DNA from: Ruania albidiflava DSM 18029
GTDB lineage: Bacteria; Actinomycetota; Actinomycetes; Actinomycetales; Beutenbergiaceae
DNA: 64,000 nucleotides
Reading direction: 5' to 3'
Assembly: GCF_000421225.1 (NCBI RefSeq)
Contig: NZ_ATWL01000001.1
Location: forward strand, 248,001-312,000
Both the position numbers and the translations under genes were made by a program. Every line of letters starts with the position of its first letter. The first letter of the stretch is position 1. Shown here piece by piece: positions 52,909 through 62,508 of this stretch. The notes under the pieces were generated by a model. That model saw nothing but the letters and a program-made list of their open reading frames with translations. It was not told the origin of the DNA and did no database searches.

Positions 52909-53853
52909 TCACCAAGGCAGGAACGGATCGATCGAGATCGCCACGAACACGATGGTCAGGTACATGATCGAGGCGTGGAACACCTTCATCGCACCCAGCT
53001 TGCGCGAGGTTCCAGCAGCGGTGCGGCGGTAGAGCTGGATGCAGGCCGCGCCGAACCAACCGCCGGCGGCCACCGCCACCACCGAGTAGAACCAGCCCAT
53101 CTGGGCCACGGGGATGAGCACCAGGGTGCAGGCGACCATCGCAGCGGCGTAACCGATCATCTGCCGGGCGACCTTGGTGTCCGCAGCGACCACCGGCAGC
53201 ATCGGCACGCCGGCCGCCGCATAGTCCTTCTTGAACTTCATCGACAGCGGCCAGTAGTGCGGCGGGGTCCAGAAGAAGATGATCCCGAACAGCAGGAACG
53301 GTGCCACGCCGAGCGACCCGGTGACCGCGGCCCAGCCGATCAGCACCGGCATGCAGCCGGCCGCCCCGCCCCAGACGATGTTCTGCCGGGTGTGTCGCTT
53401 CAGCAGCACGGTGTACCCGTAGGAGTACATCAGGTTCGCAGCGGCGGCGAGCGCGGCGGCCACCCAGTTCACCGTGAGCCACAGCCACACCACGGAGAAC
53501 GCGCCGAGCAGCAGGGCGAACACCAACGCACCTCGCGGAGTGACCTCGCCGGTCACCAGCGGTCGCTTGCGGGTGCGGGCCATCACCGCGTCGATGTCCC
53601 TGTCGTAGTACATGTTGAACGTGTTCGCCGACCCCGCTGCAGCAGCACCACCGATCAGGGTGGCGATGATCAGCCACCAGGACGGGAACCCGCCAGCGGC
53701 GAGGATCATCGTGGGCACGGTGGTGATCAGCAGCAGCTCGATGATCCGCGGCTTGGTCAGCGCCACATAGGCGCGCAACCGGTTCCGCAGCGGTACCCGG
53801 TCCGCGGCGGCCCTGCTGGCGGACTCCGCTGCGGACAGTGGCACGTGGGGCAC
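52909..53853 (-). CDS. ctaB: Protoheme IX farnesyltransferase
   Basis: 314 residues from GTG 53853; GTG 53844 is an alternative. It attaches farnesyl to heme B, making heme O for cytochrome oxidase, within the membrane. Prenyltransferase motifs are ANTFNMYYDRDIDAVMARTRKRPLVTG (first Asp-rich motif), YTVLLKRHTRQNIVWGGAAG and FFWTPPHYWPLSMKFKKDYAAAGVPMLPV (second). About nine membrane helices are visible. It lies 3 bp upstream of xerD and is divergent from tkt, as in many actinobacteria. Confidence 0.93.
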   Translation of the reverse strand: MPHVPLSAAESASRAAADRVPLRNRLRAYVALTKPRIIELLLITTVPTMILAAGGFPSWWLIIATLIGGAAAAGSANTFNMYYDRDIDAVMARTRKRPLVTGEVTPRGALVFALLLGAFSVVWLWLTVNWVAAALAAAANLMYSYGYTVLLKRHTRQNIVWGGAAGCMPVLIGWAAVTGSLGVAPFLLFGIIFFWTPPHYWPLSMKFKKDYAAAGVPMLPVVAADTKVARQMIGYAAAMVACTLVLIPVAQMGWFYSVVAVAAGGWFGAACIQLYRRTAAGTSRKLGAMKVFHASIMYLTIVFVAISIDPFLPW

Positions 53854-53993
53854 TGGGACTTCACTCTCCGTGGGCTCGGGTCGCGCCGGGTGCGGCGCGC
53901 GCTGACGGTCGGCACACCGTCCTGCCCAGTGTAGGCCGTCACCACAGGTGTCCATCCTGCGAATGGCCGCGCGACCGGTACCCCACGATTGAG

Positions 53994-53999
53994 TAGGGT
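53994..53999 (+). promoter_or_regulatory. Candidate -10 box for the tkt operon
   Basis: TAGGGT within GATTGAGTAGGGTTCTG lies 87 nt before the tkt GTG. A GCGACC sequence at 53971-53976 sits 17 bp upstream as a weak -35. The rest of the 233-bp ctaB/tkt gap shows no other clear element. Confidence 0.4.
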
Positions 54000-54086
54000 T
54001 CTGTGCAGGACCTGCACAGGTCAGCACGCGAACACCGATCCATCGCGCCCGCGCCGTGGGCGCTAGGAACGCAGGAAGAAGGCCCC

Positions 54087-56210
54087 GTGAACGCTCCAGC
54101 CCCCAAGTCCGATGCCGTCGGGTGGACCGACGTCGACGTCAAGGCCGTCAACACCATCCGTGCCCTCGCGGCGGACGCCGTGGAGAAGACCGGGAACGGC
54201 CACCCCGGCGCCGCGATCTCGCTGGCCCCGCTGGCCTACCTGCTCTACCAGCAGACGATGCGGATCGACCCGGCGGACCCGGACTGGCTGGGCCGGGACC
54301 GGTTCGTGCTGTCGGCGGGCCACTCCTCGCTCACCCAGTACATCCAGCTCTACCTGTCCGGTTACGGCCTGGAGCTGTCCGACATCGAGGCGCTGCGCAC
54401 CTGGGGCTCACTGACCCCCGGGCACCCTGAGGTCGGGCACACCAAGGGTGTGGAGACCACCACCGGACCGCTCGGCCAGGGCTTGGCCACCGCGGTGGGG
54501 ATGGCGTTCGCCCAACGCCGGGTACGGGGTCTGCTCGACCCGGACGCCCCCGAAGGCACCTCCCCGTTCGACCACCGGGTGTACGTGATCGCCTCGGACG
54601 GCGACCTGCAGGAGGGCGTCTCCGCCGAGGCATCCTCGCTGGCCGGCACCCAAGAGCTGGGCAACCTCATCGTCTTCTGGGACGACAACCACATCTCCAT
54701 CGAGGGCGACACGGACGTGGCGTTCACCGAAGACGTCCTCGCCCGCTACGACGCCTACGGCTGGCACACGCAGAGCGTGGACTGGACCGCTGGTGGGGAG
54801 TACCGGGAGGACGTGGACGCACTGGCCGCCGCGATCGAGGAGGCGAAGAAGGTCACCGACCGCCCTTCGTTCATCGCGTTGCGCACCATCATCGCCTGGC
54901 CCTCCCCCGGCAAGCAGGGCACCGGGGCAGCGCACGGCGCGAAGCTCGGTGCGGAAGAGGTGGCCGGTCTGAAGAAGGCCATCGGGTTCGACCCGGAGAA
55001 GCACTTCGACGTGGACCCGGCAGTGCTGGAGCACACCCGTTCGGTCATCGCCCGTGGCGCCGCTGCGCACCTGGAGTGGGACCGGGACTTCGAGAAGTGG
55101 GCGGCGGCCAACCCGGAACGGGCGGCGCTGCTGGAGCGGCTGCGTGCCAAGGAGCTGCCGGAGTCCTGGGCCAGTGCGCTGCCCCGGTTCGAAGCGGGCA
55201 AGGCGCTGGCCACCCGCGCCGCCTCCGGGCAGGTGCTCAATGCGCTCGCCCCGGTGCTGCCGGAGCTGTGGGGTGGGTCGGCAGACCTGGCCGGCTCGAA
55301 CAACACCACGATGTCCGGGGAGCCGTCCTTCCTGCCGGCGGACCGGTCCACTGATGACTTCTCCGGCAACATCTACGGCCGCACGATGCACTTCGGCATC
55401 CGCGAGCACGCGATGGGGGCGATCGTCAACGGCATCGCCCTGGACGGCATCACCCGCCCGTACGGCGGCACCTTCTTCACCTTCAGCGACTACATGCGCG
55501 CGGCTGTGCGCCTGGCGGCGCTGATGCAGGCACCGTCGATCTATGTGTGGACGCACGACTCGATCGGTCTCGGGGAGGACGGACCCACGCACCAGCCGGT
55601 GGAGCACCTGGCTGCTTGCCGGGCGATCCCGGGGCTCGCCGTGGTCCGTCCGGCGGACGCGAACGAGACCGCGGCCGCGTGGCGTGCCGTGCTGGAGAAC
55701 CGGGAGGGACCAGCCGGTCTGGTGCTCACCCGCCAGGGTGTGCCCACCTTCCCCCGCGGGGAGGAGGGGTTCGCCGAGGCGGACGGCGTCTCTCGGGGTG
55801 CGTACGTGCTGCTGGAGTCGTCCACTGCTACCCCGCAGGTGATCCTGATCGGCACCGGGTCGGAGGTGCAGCTCGCGGTCGAGGCACGCACCCAGCTGGA
55901 GGCAGAGGGGATCGGTACCCGCGTGGTGTCCGCCCCCTGCCTGGAGTGGTTCGACGCTCAGGACGAGACCTACCGGGAGCAGGTGCTGCCGGCCGCGGTC
56001 CGTGCACGGGTCAGCGTGGAGGCGGGGATCGCGATGCCCTGGTACCGCTACCTGGGTGAGGCCGGTCGCGCCGTCTCGCTGGAGCACTACGGCGCTTCGG
56101 CCGACTACAAGACGCTGTTCGAGCAGTTTGGCATCACCGCCGAAGCCACTGTGGCGGCGGCGAAGGAATCCATCGCGGCCGCCTCGGCCGCAGGCAGCGA
56201 AGGGAACTGA
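54087..56210 (+). CDS. tkt: Transketolase
   Basis: 707 residues from GTG 54087, with AGGAAGAAGG just upstream; the longer open frame is unlikely. It moves two-carbon ketol units in the pentose phosphate pathway. Marks: [20 protein letters not shown], the ThDP motif [18 protein letters not shown] to [14 protein letters not shown], and the central [19 protein letters not shown] and [13 protein letters not shown]. The C-terminal domain holds [12 protein letters not shown]. First gene of the operon tkt-tal-zwf-opcA-pgl; tal starts 2 bp after it. Confidence 0.97.
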   Translation: MNAPAPKSDAVGWTDVDVKAVNTIRALAADAVEKTGNGHPGAAISLAPLAYLLYQQTMRIDPADPDWLGRDRFVLSAGHSSLTQYIQLYLSGYGLELSDIEALRTWGSLTPGHPEVGHTKGVETTTGPLGQGLATAVGMAFAQRRVRGLLDPDAPEGTSPFDHRVYVIASDGDLQEGVSAEASSLAGTQELGNLIVFWDDNHISIEGDTDVAFTEDVLARYDAYGWHTQSVDWTAGGEYREDVDALAAAIEEAKKVTDRPSFIALRTIIAWPSPGKQGTGAAHGAKLGAEEVAGLKKAIGFDPEKHFDVDPAVLEHTRSVIARGAAAHLEWDRDFEKWAAANPERAALLERLRAKELPESWASALPRFEAGKALATRAASGQVLNALAPVLPELWGGSADLAGSNNTTMSGEPSFLPADRSTDDFSGNIYGRTMHFGIREHAMGAIVNGIALDGITRPYGGTFFTFSDYMRAAVRLAALMQAPSIYVWTHDSIGLGEDGPTHQPVEHLAACRAIPGLAVVRPADANETAAAWRAVLENREGPAGLVLTRQGVPTFPRGEEGFAEADGVSRGAYVLLESSTATPQVILIGTGSEVQLAVEARTQLEAEGIGTRVVSAPCLEWFDAQDETYREQVLPAAVRARVSVEAGIAMPWYRYLGEAGRAVSLEHYGASADYKTLFEQFGITAEATVAAAKESIAAASAAGSEGN

Positions 56211-56212
56211 CG

Positions 56213-57340
56213 ATGACCAGCGCCACCCACGCACTCCAGCAGATCAGCGACGCCGGCGTCTCCATCTGGTTGGACGACCTGTCCCGAGAGGCCCTCACCT
56301 CCGGCGAGCTCGCTGGTCTGATCACGGACCGGAACGTCGTCGGCGTGACGACCAACCCGACCATCTTCGCCAAGGCGCTCTCGGAGGGTACTGCCTACGA
56401 TGCACAGCTCGGTCAGCTGGCCGCAGCCGGTGCGGACACCGAAGAAGCAGTGCTCACCCTCACCACGGACGACGTGCGCAACGCCTGTGATGCGTTCGCC
56501 GACACGTTCCGCGCCACCGATGGTAAGGACGGGCGGGTGTCCATCGAGGTGGACCCGCGGCTGGCACGAGACACCCAAGGCACGATCGAGGCCGCGCACA
56601 AGCTGTGGAACACGGTCGACCGGCCGAACCTGTGCGTGAAGATCCCGGCGACGGTGGAGGGGTTGCCGGCGATCACCGCGGCCACGGCTGCCGGGATCAG
56701 CGTGAACGTGACGTTGATCTTCAGCCTGGACCGGTACCGGGCAGTCACCCAGGCGTACGTGGACGGCCTGGAGCAGGCGCACCAGGCTGGAATCGACCTG
56801 ACCACGATCCGGTCGGTCGCCTCGGTGTTCCTCTCCCGGATCGACACCAAGGTCGACGACGCGCTCGAGGCGGTCGGCACCGACGAGGCGTTGGCACTGC
56901 GTGGCAAGGCGGCGATCGCTGGGGCTCGGCTGTGCTACCAGGTGTTCGAGGAGGTGTTCTCCACCCCGCGGTTCGCGGCCCTGGCTGCCGCAGGTGCGCA
57001 CCGGCAGCGGCCGCTGTGGGCATCTACCGGTACGAAGAACCCGGACTACCCGGACACCATGTACGTGGACGAGCTGGTCGCTGCCGACGTGGTGAACACC
57101 ATGCCGCACAAGACCCTGGACGCGGTCTACGACCACTCCCGGGCCACTGGGGCGGACACGGTGCACGGCACCTACGAAGCCTCCCGCGCCGTGCTCGATG
57201 ACGTGGTCCGCGTCGGGGTACCGTACGAGAAGATCCTGGCCGACCTGGAGACCGCCGGTGTGGACTCCTTCGAGGCGAGCTGGGCCGAGCTGCTGCAGAC
57301 GGTGACCCAGGGTCTGCAGGCCGCCGCAGAGAAGGGCTGA
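56213..57340 (+). CDS. tal: Transaldolase
   Basis: 375 residues, the long actinobacterial form. It transfers dihydroxyacetone units between sedoheptulose-7-P and glyceraldehyde-3-P. The N-terminal motif [13 protein letters not shown] and the Schiff-base lysine in [15 protein letters not shown] are clear, with [15 protein letters not shown] next. It lies 2 bp after tkt and 9 bp before zwf. Confidence 0.96.
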   Translation: MTSATHALQQISDAGVSIWLDDLSREALTSGELAGLITDRNVVGVTTNPTIFAKALSEGTAYDAQLGQLAAAGADTEEAVLTLTTDDVRNACDAFADTFRATDGKDGRVSIEVDPRLARDTQGTIEAAHKLWNTVDRPNLCVKIPATVEGLPAITAATAAGISVNVTLIFSLDRYRAVTQAYVDGLEQAHQAGIDLTTIRSVASVFLSRIDTKVDDALEAVGTDEALALRGKAAIAGARLCYQVFEEVFSTPRFAALAAAGAHRQRPLWASTGTKNPDYPDTMYVDELVAADVVNTMPHKTLDAVYDHSRATGADTVHGTYEASRAVLDDVVRVGVPYEKILADLETAGVDSFEASWAELLQTVTQGLQAAAEKG

Positions 57341-57349
57341 CCGACCCGC

Positions 57350-58882
57350 ATGCCGTCTGCCGCACGAGACAACCCGCTGCGCGACCCGGCCGACCGCCGT
57401 CTCCCCCGCATCGCCGGACCTGGCGGTCTGGTGCTGTTCGGGGTGACCGGTGACCTGTCCCGGAAGAAGCTGCTGCCCGCTGTCTACGACCTGTCCAACC
57501 GCGGTCTGCTGCCGCCCGGGTTTGGCCTGACCGGCTTCGCCCGGCGGGAGTGGGACGACGAGGACTTCCGCAAGATCGCCCACGATGCGATCCGGGAGAA
57601 CTCCCGCACCCCGTTCGACGAGGGAGTCTGGGAACAGCTCTCGAAGGGTTTCCGGTTCGTCCAGGGCCAGTTCGGCGACGACGAATCCTTCGCCCGCCTG
57701 GCCGAGACCGTGGAGCGGCTGGACGTCGAGCGCGGCACCGGTGGCAACCACGCGTTCTACCTGTCCATCCCGCCCTCGCAGTTCCCGGTGGTGTGCCAGC
57801 AGCTGTCCGAGTCCGGGCTCTCCTCCCCCAAGCCGGGGACCTGGCGGCGGGTGGTGATCGAGAAGCCGTTCGGCCACGACCTGGTCTCGGCCCGGGAGCT
57901 GAACGACGTGGTGGAGAAGGTGTTTCCCCCGGACGCGGTGTTCCGCATCGACCACTACCTGGGCAAGGAGACGGTCCAGAACCTGCTGGCGCTGCGGTTC
58001 GCCAACCAGCTGTTCGAGCCGATCTGGAACGCCCACTACGTGGACCACGTGCAGATCACCATGGCTGAGGACATCGGCATCGGGTCGCGCGCCGGCTACT
58101 ACGACGGCATCGGCGCCGCCCGGGACGTGATCCAGAACCACCTGCTCCAGCTGCTCGCACTGACTGCGATGGAGGAGCCGGTCTCCTTCGAGGCCGAAGC
58201 ACTGCGCACGGAGAAGGAGAAGGTGCTCTCCGCCGTCCAGGTGCCGGTCGACCTGGAACGGCACGCCGCCCGCGGACAGTACACCGGCGGCTGGCAGGGT
58301 GGTGCGCAGGTGCAGGGCTACCTGGAGGAGGACGGTGTGCCGCCGGACTCGGTCACCGAGACCTACGCGGCGGTGCGGTTGGACGTGGATACCCGCCGGT
58401 GGGCCGAGGTGCCGTTCTACCTGCGCACCGGGAAGCGGCTGGGTCGGCGGGTCACCGAGATCGCGGTGGTGTTCAAGCGCGCGCCGCACCTGCCGTTCGA
58501 CCTGAACGAGACCCAGGAGCTGGGCCAGAACGCGCTGGTGATCCGGGTGCAGCCGGACGAAGGGGTGACCATCCGGTTCGGGTCGAAGGTTCCCGGCACC
58601 GCGATGGAGGTCCGGGACGTCACGATGGACTTCGGCTACGGGCACGCGTTCACCGAGTCCTCTCCGGAGGCCTACGAGCGACTGCTGCTCGATGTGCTGC
58701 TCGGTGACCCGCCGCTGTTCCCGCACCAGCGGGAGGTGGAGCTGTCCTGGCAGATCCTGGATCCGATCATCAACCACTGGTACAGCAGCGGACGACCCGA
58801 GCCGTACCGCGCCGGTACCTGGGGGCCGGCTTCCGCCGACGCCATGCTCGGCCGGGACGGACGAACCTGGAGGCGACCGTGA
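57350..58882 (+). CDS. zwf: Glucose-6-phosphate 1-dehydrogenase
   Basis: 510 residues. It oxidises glucose-6-P to 6-phosphogluconolactone with NADP. The coenzyme site is LFGVTGDLSRKKLLPAVYDL, the active site RIDHYLGKETVQN with the substrate-binding histidine and lysine. It overlaps opcA by ATGA. In actinobacteria its activity depends on OpcA. Confidence 0.97.
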   Translation: MPSAARDNPLRDPADRRLPRIAGPGGLVLFGVTGDLSRKKLLPAVYDLSNRGLLPPGFGLTGFARREWDDEDFRKIAHDAIRENSRTPFDEGVWEQLSKGFRFVQGQFGDDESFARLAETVERLDVERGTGGNHAFYLSIPPSQFPVVCQQLSESGLSSPKPGTWRRVVIEKPFGHDLVSARELNDVVEKVFPPDAVFRIDHYLGKETVQNLLALRFANQLFEPIWNAHYVDHVQITMAEDIGIGSRAGYYDGIGAARDVIQNHLLQLLALTAMEEPVSFEAEALRTEKEKVLSAVQVPVDLERHAARGQYTGGWQGGAQVQGYLEEDGVPPDSVTETYAAVRLDVDTRRWAEVPFYLRTGKRLGRRVTEIAVVFKRAPHLPFDLNETQELGQNALVIRVQPDEGVTIRFGSKVPGTAMEVRDVTMDFGYGHAFTESSPEAYERLLLDVLLGDPPLFPHQREVELSWQILDPIINHWYSSGRPEPYRAGTWGPASADAMLGRDGRTWRRP

Positions 58883-59817
58883 TCATCACGCTCGAGGACA
58901 CCAGCACCGCCGAGATCGGCGCGCGGCTGGTCGACCTGCGCGAGGAGGGTGGCGTGGTGGCGCTCGGCCGGGTGCTCACCCTCGTGATCATCGCCACCGG
59001 GGACGAGGCCGAGACCGCGGTGGAGGCTGCCAACCGCGCCAGCCGGGAGCACCCGTGCCGGGTGATCGTCGTGGACCGGGCGAACGGTCGCGACGACGTC
59101 GCCCTGGACGCCGAGATCCGGATCGGCGCGGACGCTGGCGCTTCTGACGTGGTGGTGCTGCGACCCTCCGGCGGGGCACGTGCCGAGGTGGACACGCTGG
59201 TGATGCCGCTGCTGCTGCCAGACGCACCGATCGTGGTGTGGTGGCCGAGCCAGCCCCCGGAGGTGCTCGGAGCGGACCCACTGGGTGCGATGGCCTACCG
59301 GCGGATCAGCGACGTGGGCGAGTGCGAGGACGCGATCGAGCTGCTCGCCGGCCTGGGCGAGCGCTACACCGCCGGGGACACCGACCTGTCCTGGGCACGG
59401 ACCACGCTCTGGCGCGGGATCACCGCCGCATCGCTGGACGGTGTCACCGGTCCGGTGCGCAACGTGACTGTGCGGGGGGCGGTGGCCCGTCCCTCCACCC
59501 ACCTGTTCGCCGCGTGGCTGGCCGCCTACCTGGACGTGCCGACCGTGGTGGAGGCCGACCCGGTGGCCACGGCGATCACCGGAGTGGACCTGGAGCTGGC
59601 CGATGGGGTCATCTCGATGCGCCGCCCGGAGGGGTCGTCCGTGGTGACGATCAACCAACCGGGGCAGCCGGAGCACCAGATCGCGATGCCGAAACGACCG
59701 TTGGAGGACTGCTTGATGGAAGACCTGCGCCGTCTCGATCCCGACGAGGCGTACCGCAAGAGCCTGGTGGACGGCCTGCCGAGGGTTCAGGTCACCACGG
59801 CGGAGGCGGTCCGATGA
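58879..59817 (+). CDS. opcA: Glucose-6-phosphate dehydrogenase assembly protein OpcA
   Basis: 312 residues. OpcA stabilises or activates Zwf in actinobacteria and cyanobacteria. Typical segments are LVIIATGDEAETAVEAANRASREHPCRVIVV, APIVVWWPSQPPEVLGADPLGAMAYRRISD and DLSWARTTLWRGITAASLD. It overlaps zwf and pgl by four bases each, so the three are translated together. Confidence 0.95.
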   Translation: MIITLEDTSTAEIGARLVDLREEGGVVALGRVLTLVIIATGDEAETAVEAANRASREHPCRVIVVDRANGRDDVALDAEIRIGADAGASDVVVLRPSGGARAEVDTLVMPLLLPDAPIVVWWPSQPPEVLGADPLGAMAYRRISDVGECEDAIELLAGLGERYTAGDTDLSWARTTLWRGITAASLDGVTGPVRNVTVRGAVARPSTHLFAAWLAAYLDVPTVVEADPVATAITGVDLELADGVISMRRPEGSSVVTINQPGQPEHQIAMPKRPLEDCLMEDLRRLDPDEAYRKSLVDGLPRVQVTTAEAVR

Positions 59818-60560
59818 CCGGTGCTGAACGCGCAGTGGTGGTGCACCCGGACGCCGACACGCTGGCCCGTGCCACGGCCGCCCGCTTCCTGCTCGCGCTG
59901 GCCGATGCACAGTCACTGCGCCACCCGGTGCACGTGGCGATCACCGGCGGCACGATCGGCACCCAGGTGCTCGCCGAGATCGGCCGCTCGGACCTGCTCG
60001 GTGTGGTGGACTTCACCGGGGTGCACGTGTGGTGGATCGACGAACGGTTCGTACCCACAGGTGATCCGGATCGGAACGAGGGCCAGGCCGGCGAGGCGTT
60101 GCTGGCGCGGCTGCCCATCCCCGAGGAGAACGTGCACCGGATGCCTTCTAGCGAGGAGGCGAAGGATGTCGAGGCCGCTGCCCGGGCCTATGCTGAGCAG
60201 CTGGCGCGGTTCGCTCCCGAGGGAGCGCTGGCCCCGGAGCTGGACCTGGTGCTGCTCGGTATGGGCCCGGACGGTCATATCGCCTCGCTGTTCCCCGGCC
60301 AGGGCACTGTCTCCATCACGGACCGGGCGGTGATCGGGGTGCACGACTCCCCCAAGCCGCCGCCAGAGCGGATCTCGCTGACCCTGCCGGTGCTGAACAA
60401 CACGCGGCAGACCTGGATCGTGGTGTCCGGCGCCGCCAAGGCGGAGCCGGTACGTCGCGCGCTCGAGGGGGCAGACCCGGACGACCTGCCCGTCGCGGCC
60501 GCTGCCGGCCGGGACGTGACCCTGTGGCTGGTGGATGCGGAGGCCGCCGGACAGGGCTGA
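59814..60560 (+). CDS. pgl: 6-Phosphogluconolactonase
   Basis: 248 residues. It hydrolyses 6-phosphogluconolactone. Family motifs are ITGGTIGTQVL, VWWIDERFVPTGDPDRNEGQA and LLGMGPDGHIASLFPG with the active-site region. Last gene of the pentose-phosphate operon. A 16-bp perfect palindrome begins at the base after its stop codon. Confidence 0.96.
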   Translation: MTGAERAVVVHPDADTLARATAARFLLALADAQSLRHPVHVAITGGTIGTQVLAEIGRSDLLGVVDFTGVHVWWIDERFVPTGDPDRNEGQAGEALLARLPIPEENVHRMPSSEEAKDVEAAARAYAEQLARFAPEGALAPELDLVLLGMGPDGHIASLFPGQGTVSITDRAVIGVHDSPKPPPERISLTLPVLNNTRQTWIVVSGAAKAEPVRRALEGADPDDLPVAAAAGRDVTLWLVDAEAAGQG

Positions 60561-60576
60561 TGCTCCCGCGGGAGCA
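60561..60576. repeat. Palindrome copy 1 (after pgl)
   Basis: TGCTCCCGCGGGAGCA, a perfect 16-bp palindrome immediately after the pgl stop and 12 bp before the DUF222-HNH stop. The same sequence recurs at 61078 and 62134. With GA before and C after, copies 1 and 3 share 19 bp in the same orientation. It could act as a terminator hairpin. Confidence 0.9.
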
Positions 60577-60588
60577 CATCGGGTGGCC

Positions 60589-62049
60589 TCAGGCTGCGCG
60601 AGGTTCGGTCGTCTGCCGCTCCTCCCGCAGCTGCCGGTTCACCAGCAGCGTGGAGACGGCGTAGCCCAGGTTGAACGGGCGGCCGTCCATGGCGGTCAGG
60701 TCACCTGTGCAGCTGTCCTGGGTCCTCCCAGCGCTGACCGCGGCCGGTACTGTGCGCACCATCTGTCCGTCGGGTGCGTAGGTGCACAGTGTGCCGTCCG
60801 GGCCGCGGCGCAGGTCGAAGCCACCCTCGTGGTGGGCGCGATGGTGCTCCCCGCAGAGCAGCGCCATGTTCGCCAGCGTGGTCGGCCCACCGCGGACCCA
60901 GTGCCGCAGGTGGTGGGCGTGCAGGAAGCGGCGGCGCCCGCACCCCGGGAACACACAGCCCTGGTCGCGGTGCCACAGCGCCCGGAACAGGGCAGCGTTG
61001 GGCCGGCGGCTGCGGCGGCCGACGTCGATGGTGCGGCCGGGCCGTGGGCTGGACATCGACACCATCCCCTCCGCTGCTGCTCCCGCGGGAGCATCCTCGT
61101 GCAGGTGCATCACCACCCCGGTGTCACAGCACAGCCGCCTGGCGGTCTCCGCATGCAGGGCCGGTCCGAGCTCCAGATGGGTGTCGCCGCCGGCAGCGGC
61201 GGCCAGAGCGGTGAGCGTGGTGTGCAGCACCGTCTCGCTGCGCCGCGAGGCCCGCACGGGCTCGACGTCGCCGTTCGTGCCCGGGGACTGGACCTGCTCC
61301 TCCGCCTCGGCCTCCTCCGGCGCTGCGGCCACGTCGCTCTGTGCGCAGATGAGCACCAGGGCGTCCAGCAGGCTGTGGCCTGGCCGAGCGACCTCCTCCT
61401 CCACCGCCTGCACCGGATCCAGGTGCGCTGCGGCGTCACTGCTGGCCGCGGTACGTTCCAGGTAGTCCTGCGCGCGGCGCAGCGCCTCGAGGATCTCCGC
61501 ACCGTCCTCCGGTGAGCTGCGCACGGAGAAGCACACCGACCCGTCCTCCTCGACCCGGTAGGACAGCCGACGGCGCCGGTGCCGGGCGTTGACGTCGTCG
61601 AGAGAGGCGCCGTTGCGGATGCCGGCGCACAGCCGGTCCAGCTGCACCGCACTGGCAGCCCTGGCCACCTGCACCAGCTCGTCCTCGTTCACCGCCGTGC
61701 CCACGCGTGTGATCGCCCGCACCTTGGAATAGCTGAGCCGACCGGCGGCGAACTCGGCCTGCGTCACGGGTAGGTCCCGCAGAGCGCGCGCGACTCGGAC
61801 GTGCTCTCGTGCGGTGGAGCCGGACATACCGCACCGCCAGGAGAGCCAGTGCGCGCACGAGCACATGCCGACGTACTGGCGCCAGCCCTCCTGGGCGTCG
61901 AACTCCCCCAGCACCTGCAGGAAACGGCAGGTGTGCGCCGCGATCTCGGCGGCCAGCGTGCCGAGCTCCGCTGCCAGCTGGGCCAACGGCCGCACCTGCT
62001 CGGTCTCACCGGGGTGCTCGTCCACAGGGTGCCCCGTCGTCTGGCTCAT
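60589..62049 (-). CDS. DUF222-HNH endonuclease protein (13E12 type), copy 2
   Basis: 486 residues from ATG 62049 (GGAGGGAGAAGG upstream); 21 further upstream codons are open but would overlap the SOS-like box. DUF222 (about 40-300) is followed by the HNH domain with CVFPGCGRRRFLHAHHLRHW, then GGPTTLANMALLCGEHHRAHHEGG. It is only distantly related to copy 1. The gene interrupts the pgl-rbpA-secG-tpiA neighbourhood. A palindrome copy lies within its coding sequence in a flexible Ala-rich linker (EDAPAGAAAEG), and two more copies bracket the gene. Confidence 0.9.
   Translation of the reverse strand: MSQTTGHPVDEHPGETEQVRPLAQLAAELGTLAAEIAAHTCRFLQVLGEFDAQEGWRQYVGMCSCAHWLSWRCGMSGSTAREHVRVARALRDLPVTQAEFAAGRLSYSKVRAITRVGTAVNEDELVQVARAASAVQLDRLCAGIRNGASLDDVNARHRRRRLSYRVEEDGSVCFSVRSSPEDGAEILEALRRAQDYLERTAASSDAAAHLDPVQAVEEEVARPGHSLLDALVLICAQSDVAAAPEEAEAEEQVQSPGTNGDVEPVRASRRSETVLHTTLTALAAAAGGDTHLELGPALHAETARRLCCDTGVVMHLHEDAPAGAAAEGMVSMSSPRPGRTIDVGRRSRRPNAALFRALWHRDQGCVFPGCGRRRFLHAHHLRHWVRGGPTTLANMALLCGEHHRAHHEGGFDLRRGPDGTLCTYAPDGQMVRTVPAAVSAGRTQDSCTGDLTAMDGRPFNLGYAVSTLLVNRQLREERQTTEPRAA
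61078..61093. repeat. Palindrome copy 2 (inside DUF222-HNH copy 2)
   Basis: The same 16-bp palindrome, here coding for part of APAGAAA on the minus strand. Its flanks match the other copies only in the opposite orientation (18 bp). Confidence 0.9.
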
Positions 62050-62071
62050 GGTGCCTTCTCCCTCCACCTGC

Positions 62072-62087
62072 TCGAACGGTAGTTCCA
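62072..62087 (-). promoter_or_regulatory. SOS box upstream of DUF222-HNH copy 2
   Basis: TCGAAC-GGTA-GTTCCA matches the actinobacterial LexA consensus TCGAAC-N4-GTTCGA except at one position. It lies 23-38 bp upstream of the start codon, just after a TAGCCT -10-like box on the minus strand, where LexA binding would block transcription. Confidence 0.7.
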
Positions 62088-62133
62088 GGCTAGAGCGAGG
62101 GTCTGACATCACGACCGCGCGAGCTCCCCGAGA

Positions 62134-62149
62134 TGCTCCCGCGGGAGCA
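62134..62149. repeat. Palindrome copy 3 (after the RNHCP gene)
   Basis: Third copy of the 16-bp palindrome, 2 bp beyond the stop of the minus-strand RNHCP gene and upstream of the DUF222-HNH promoter. It is in the same relation to the RNHCP stop as copy 1 is to the pgl stop. Confidence 0.9.
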
Positions 62150-62151
62150 CC

Positions 62152-62508
62152 TCACCTCACGCCACACACCCCGATCGCCCCGCGCGTCCCGACGGTTGCC
62201 ACCGCCACCGGGTCGTCCGGCTGCACGAGATCCGCCAAGGCGAGCCGGTTCGGCCGCCGTGCGCCGCAGCTCGTGCACTCGTGCACCACCACCCAGCCTT
62301 TGCCCCGGCGCTGCTCCACCGCGACCGGGCGCATCACCGCACCACAGCCTGCCGCCCGGTCCCCCGGCTGCACGTCCAGGTGCACCGAGCACAGGCAGGC
62401 CGGGCAGTGGTTACGGAAACGTCCCCCTGTGCACGGACGGACCGCCGTCGCGCAGCACACACACCGGAACGCGACGTTCTCCACGATCCGGACCGAAGTT
62501 CTGGTCAT
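62152..62508 (-). CDS. RNHCP-domain protein
   Basis: 118 residues from ATG 62508 (GTGGAGCAGG upstream). The RNHCP domain begins FRCVCCATAVRP and includes the name-giving RNHCPACLCS with VQPGDRAAGCGAVM and HECTSCGARRPNRLALADL. Four C-x-x-C pairs suggest a zinc-binding fold. The family is short and widespread in bacteria, without known function. It is convergent with pgl if the DUF222-HNH cassette is removed. Confidence 0.85.
   Translation of the reverse strand: MTRTSVRIVENVAFRCVCCATAVRPCTGGRFRNHCPACLCSVHLDVQPGDRAAGCGAVMRPVAVEQRRGKGWVVVHECTSCGARRPNRLALADLVQPDDPVAVATVGTRGAIGVCGVR

Noticed and set aside
56105-58777. An 890-codon minus-strand open frame opposite tal and zwf
   Set aside because: Shadow of high-GC coding sequence; tal and zwf on the plus strand have clear catalytic motifs and operon spacing.
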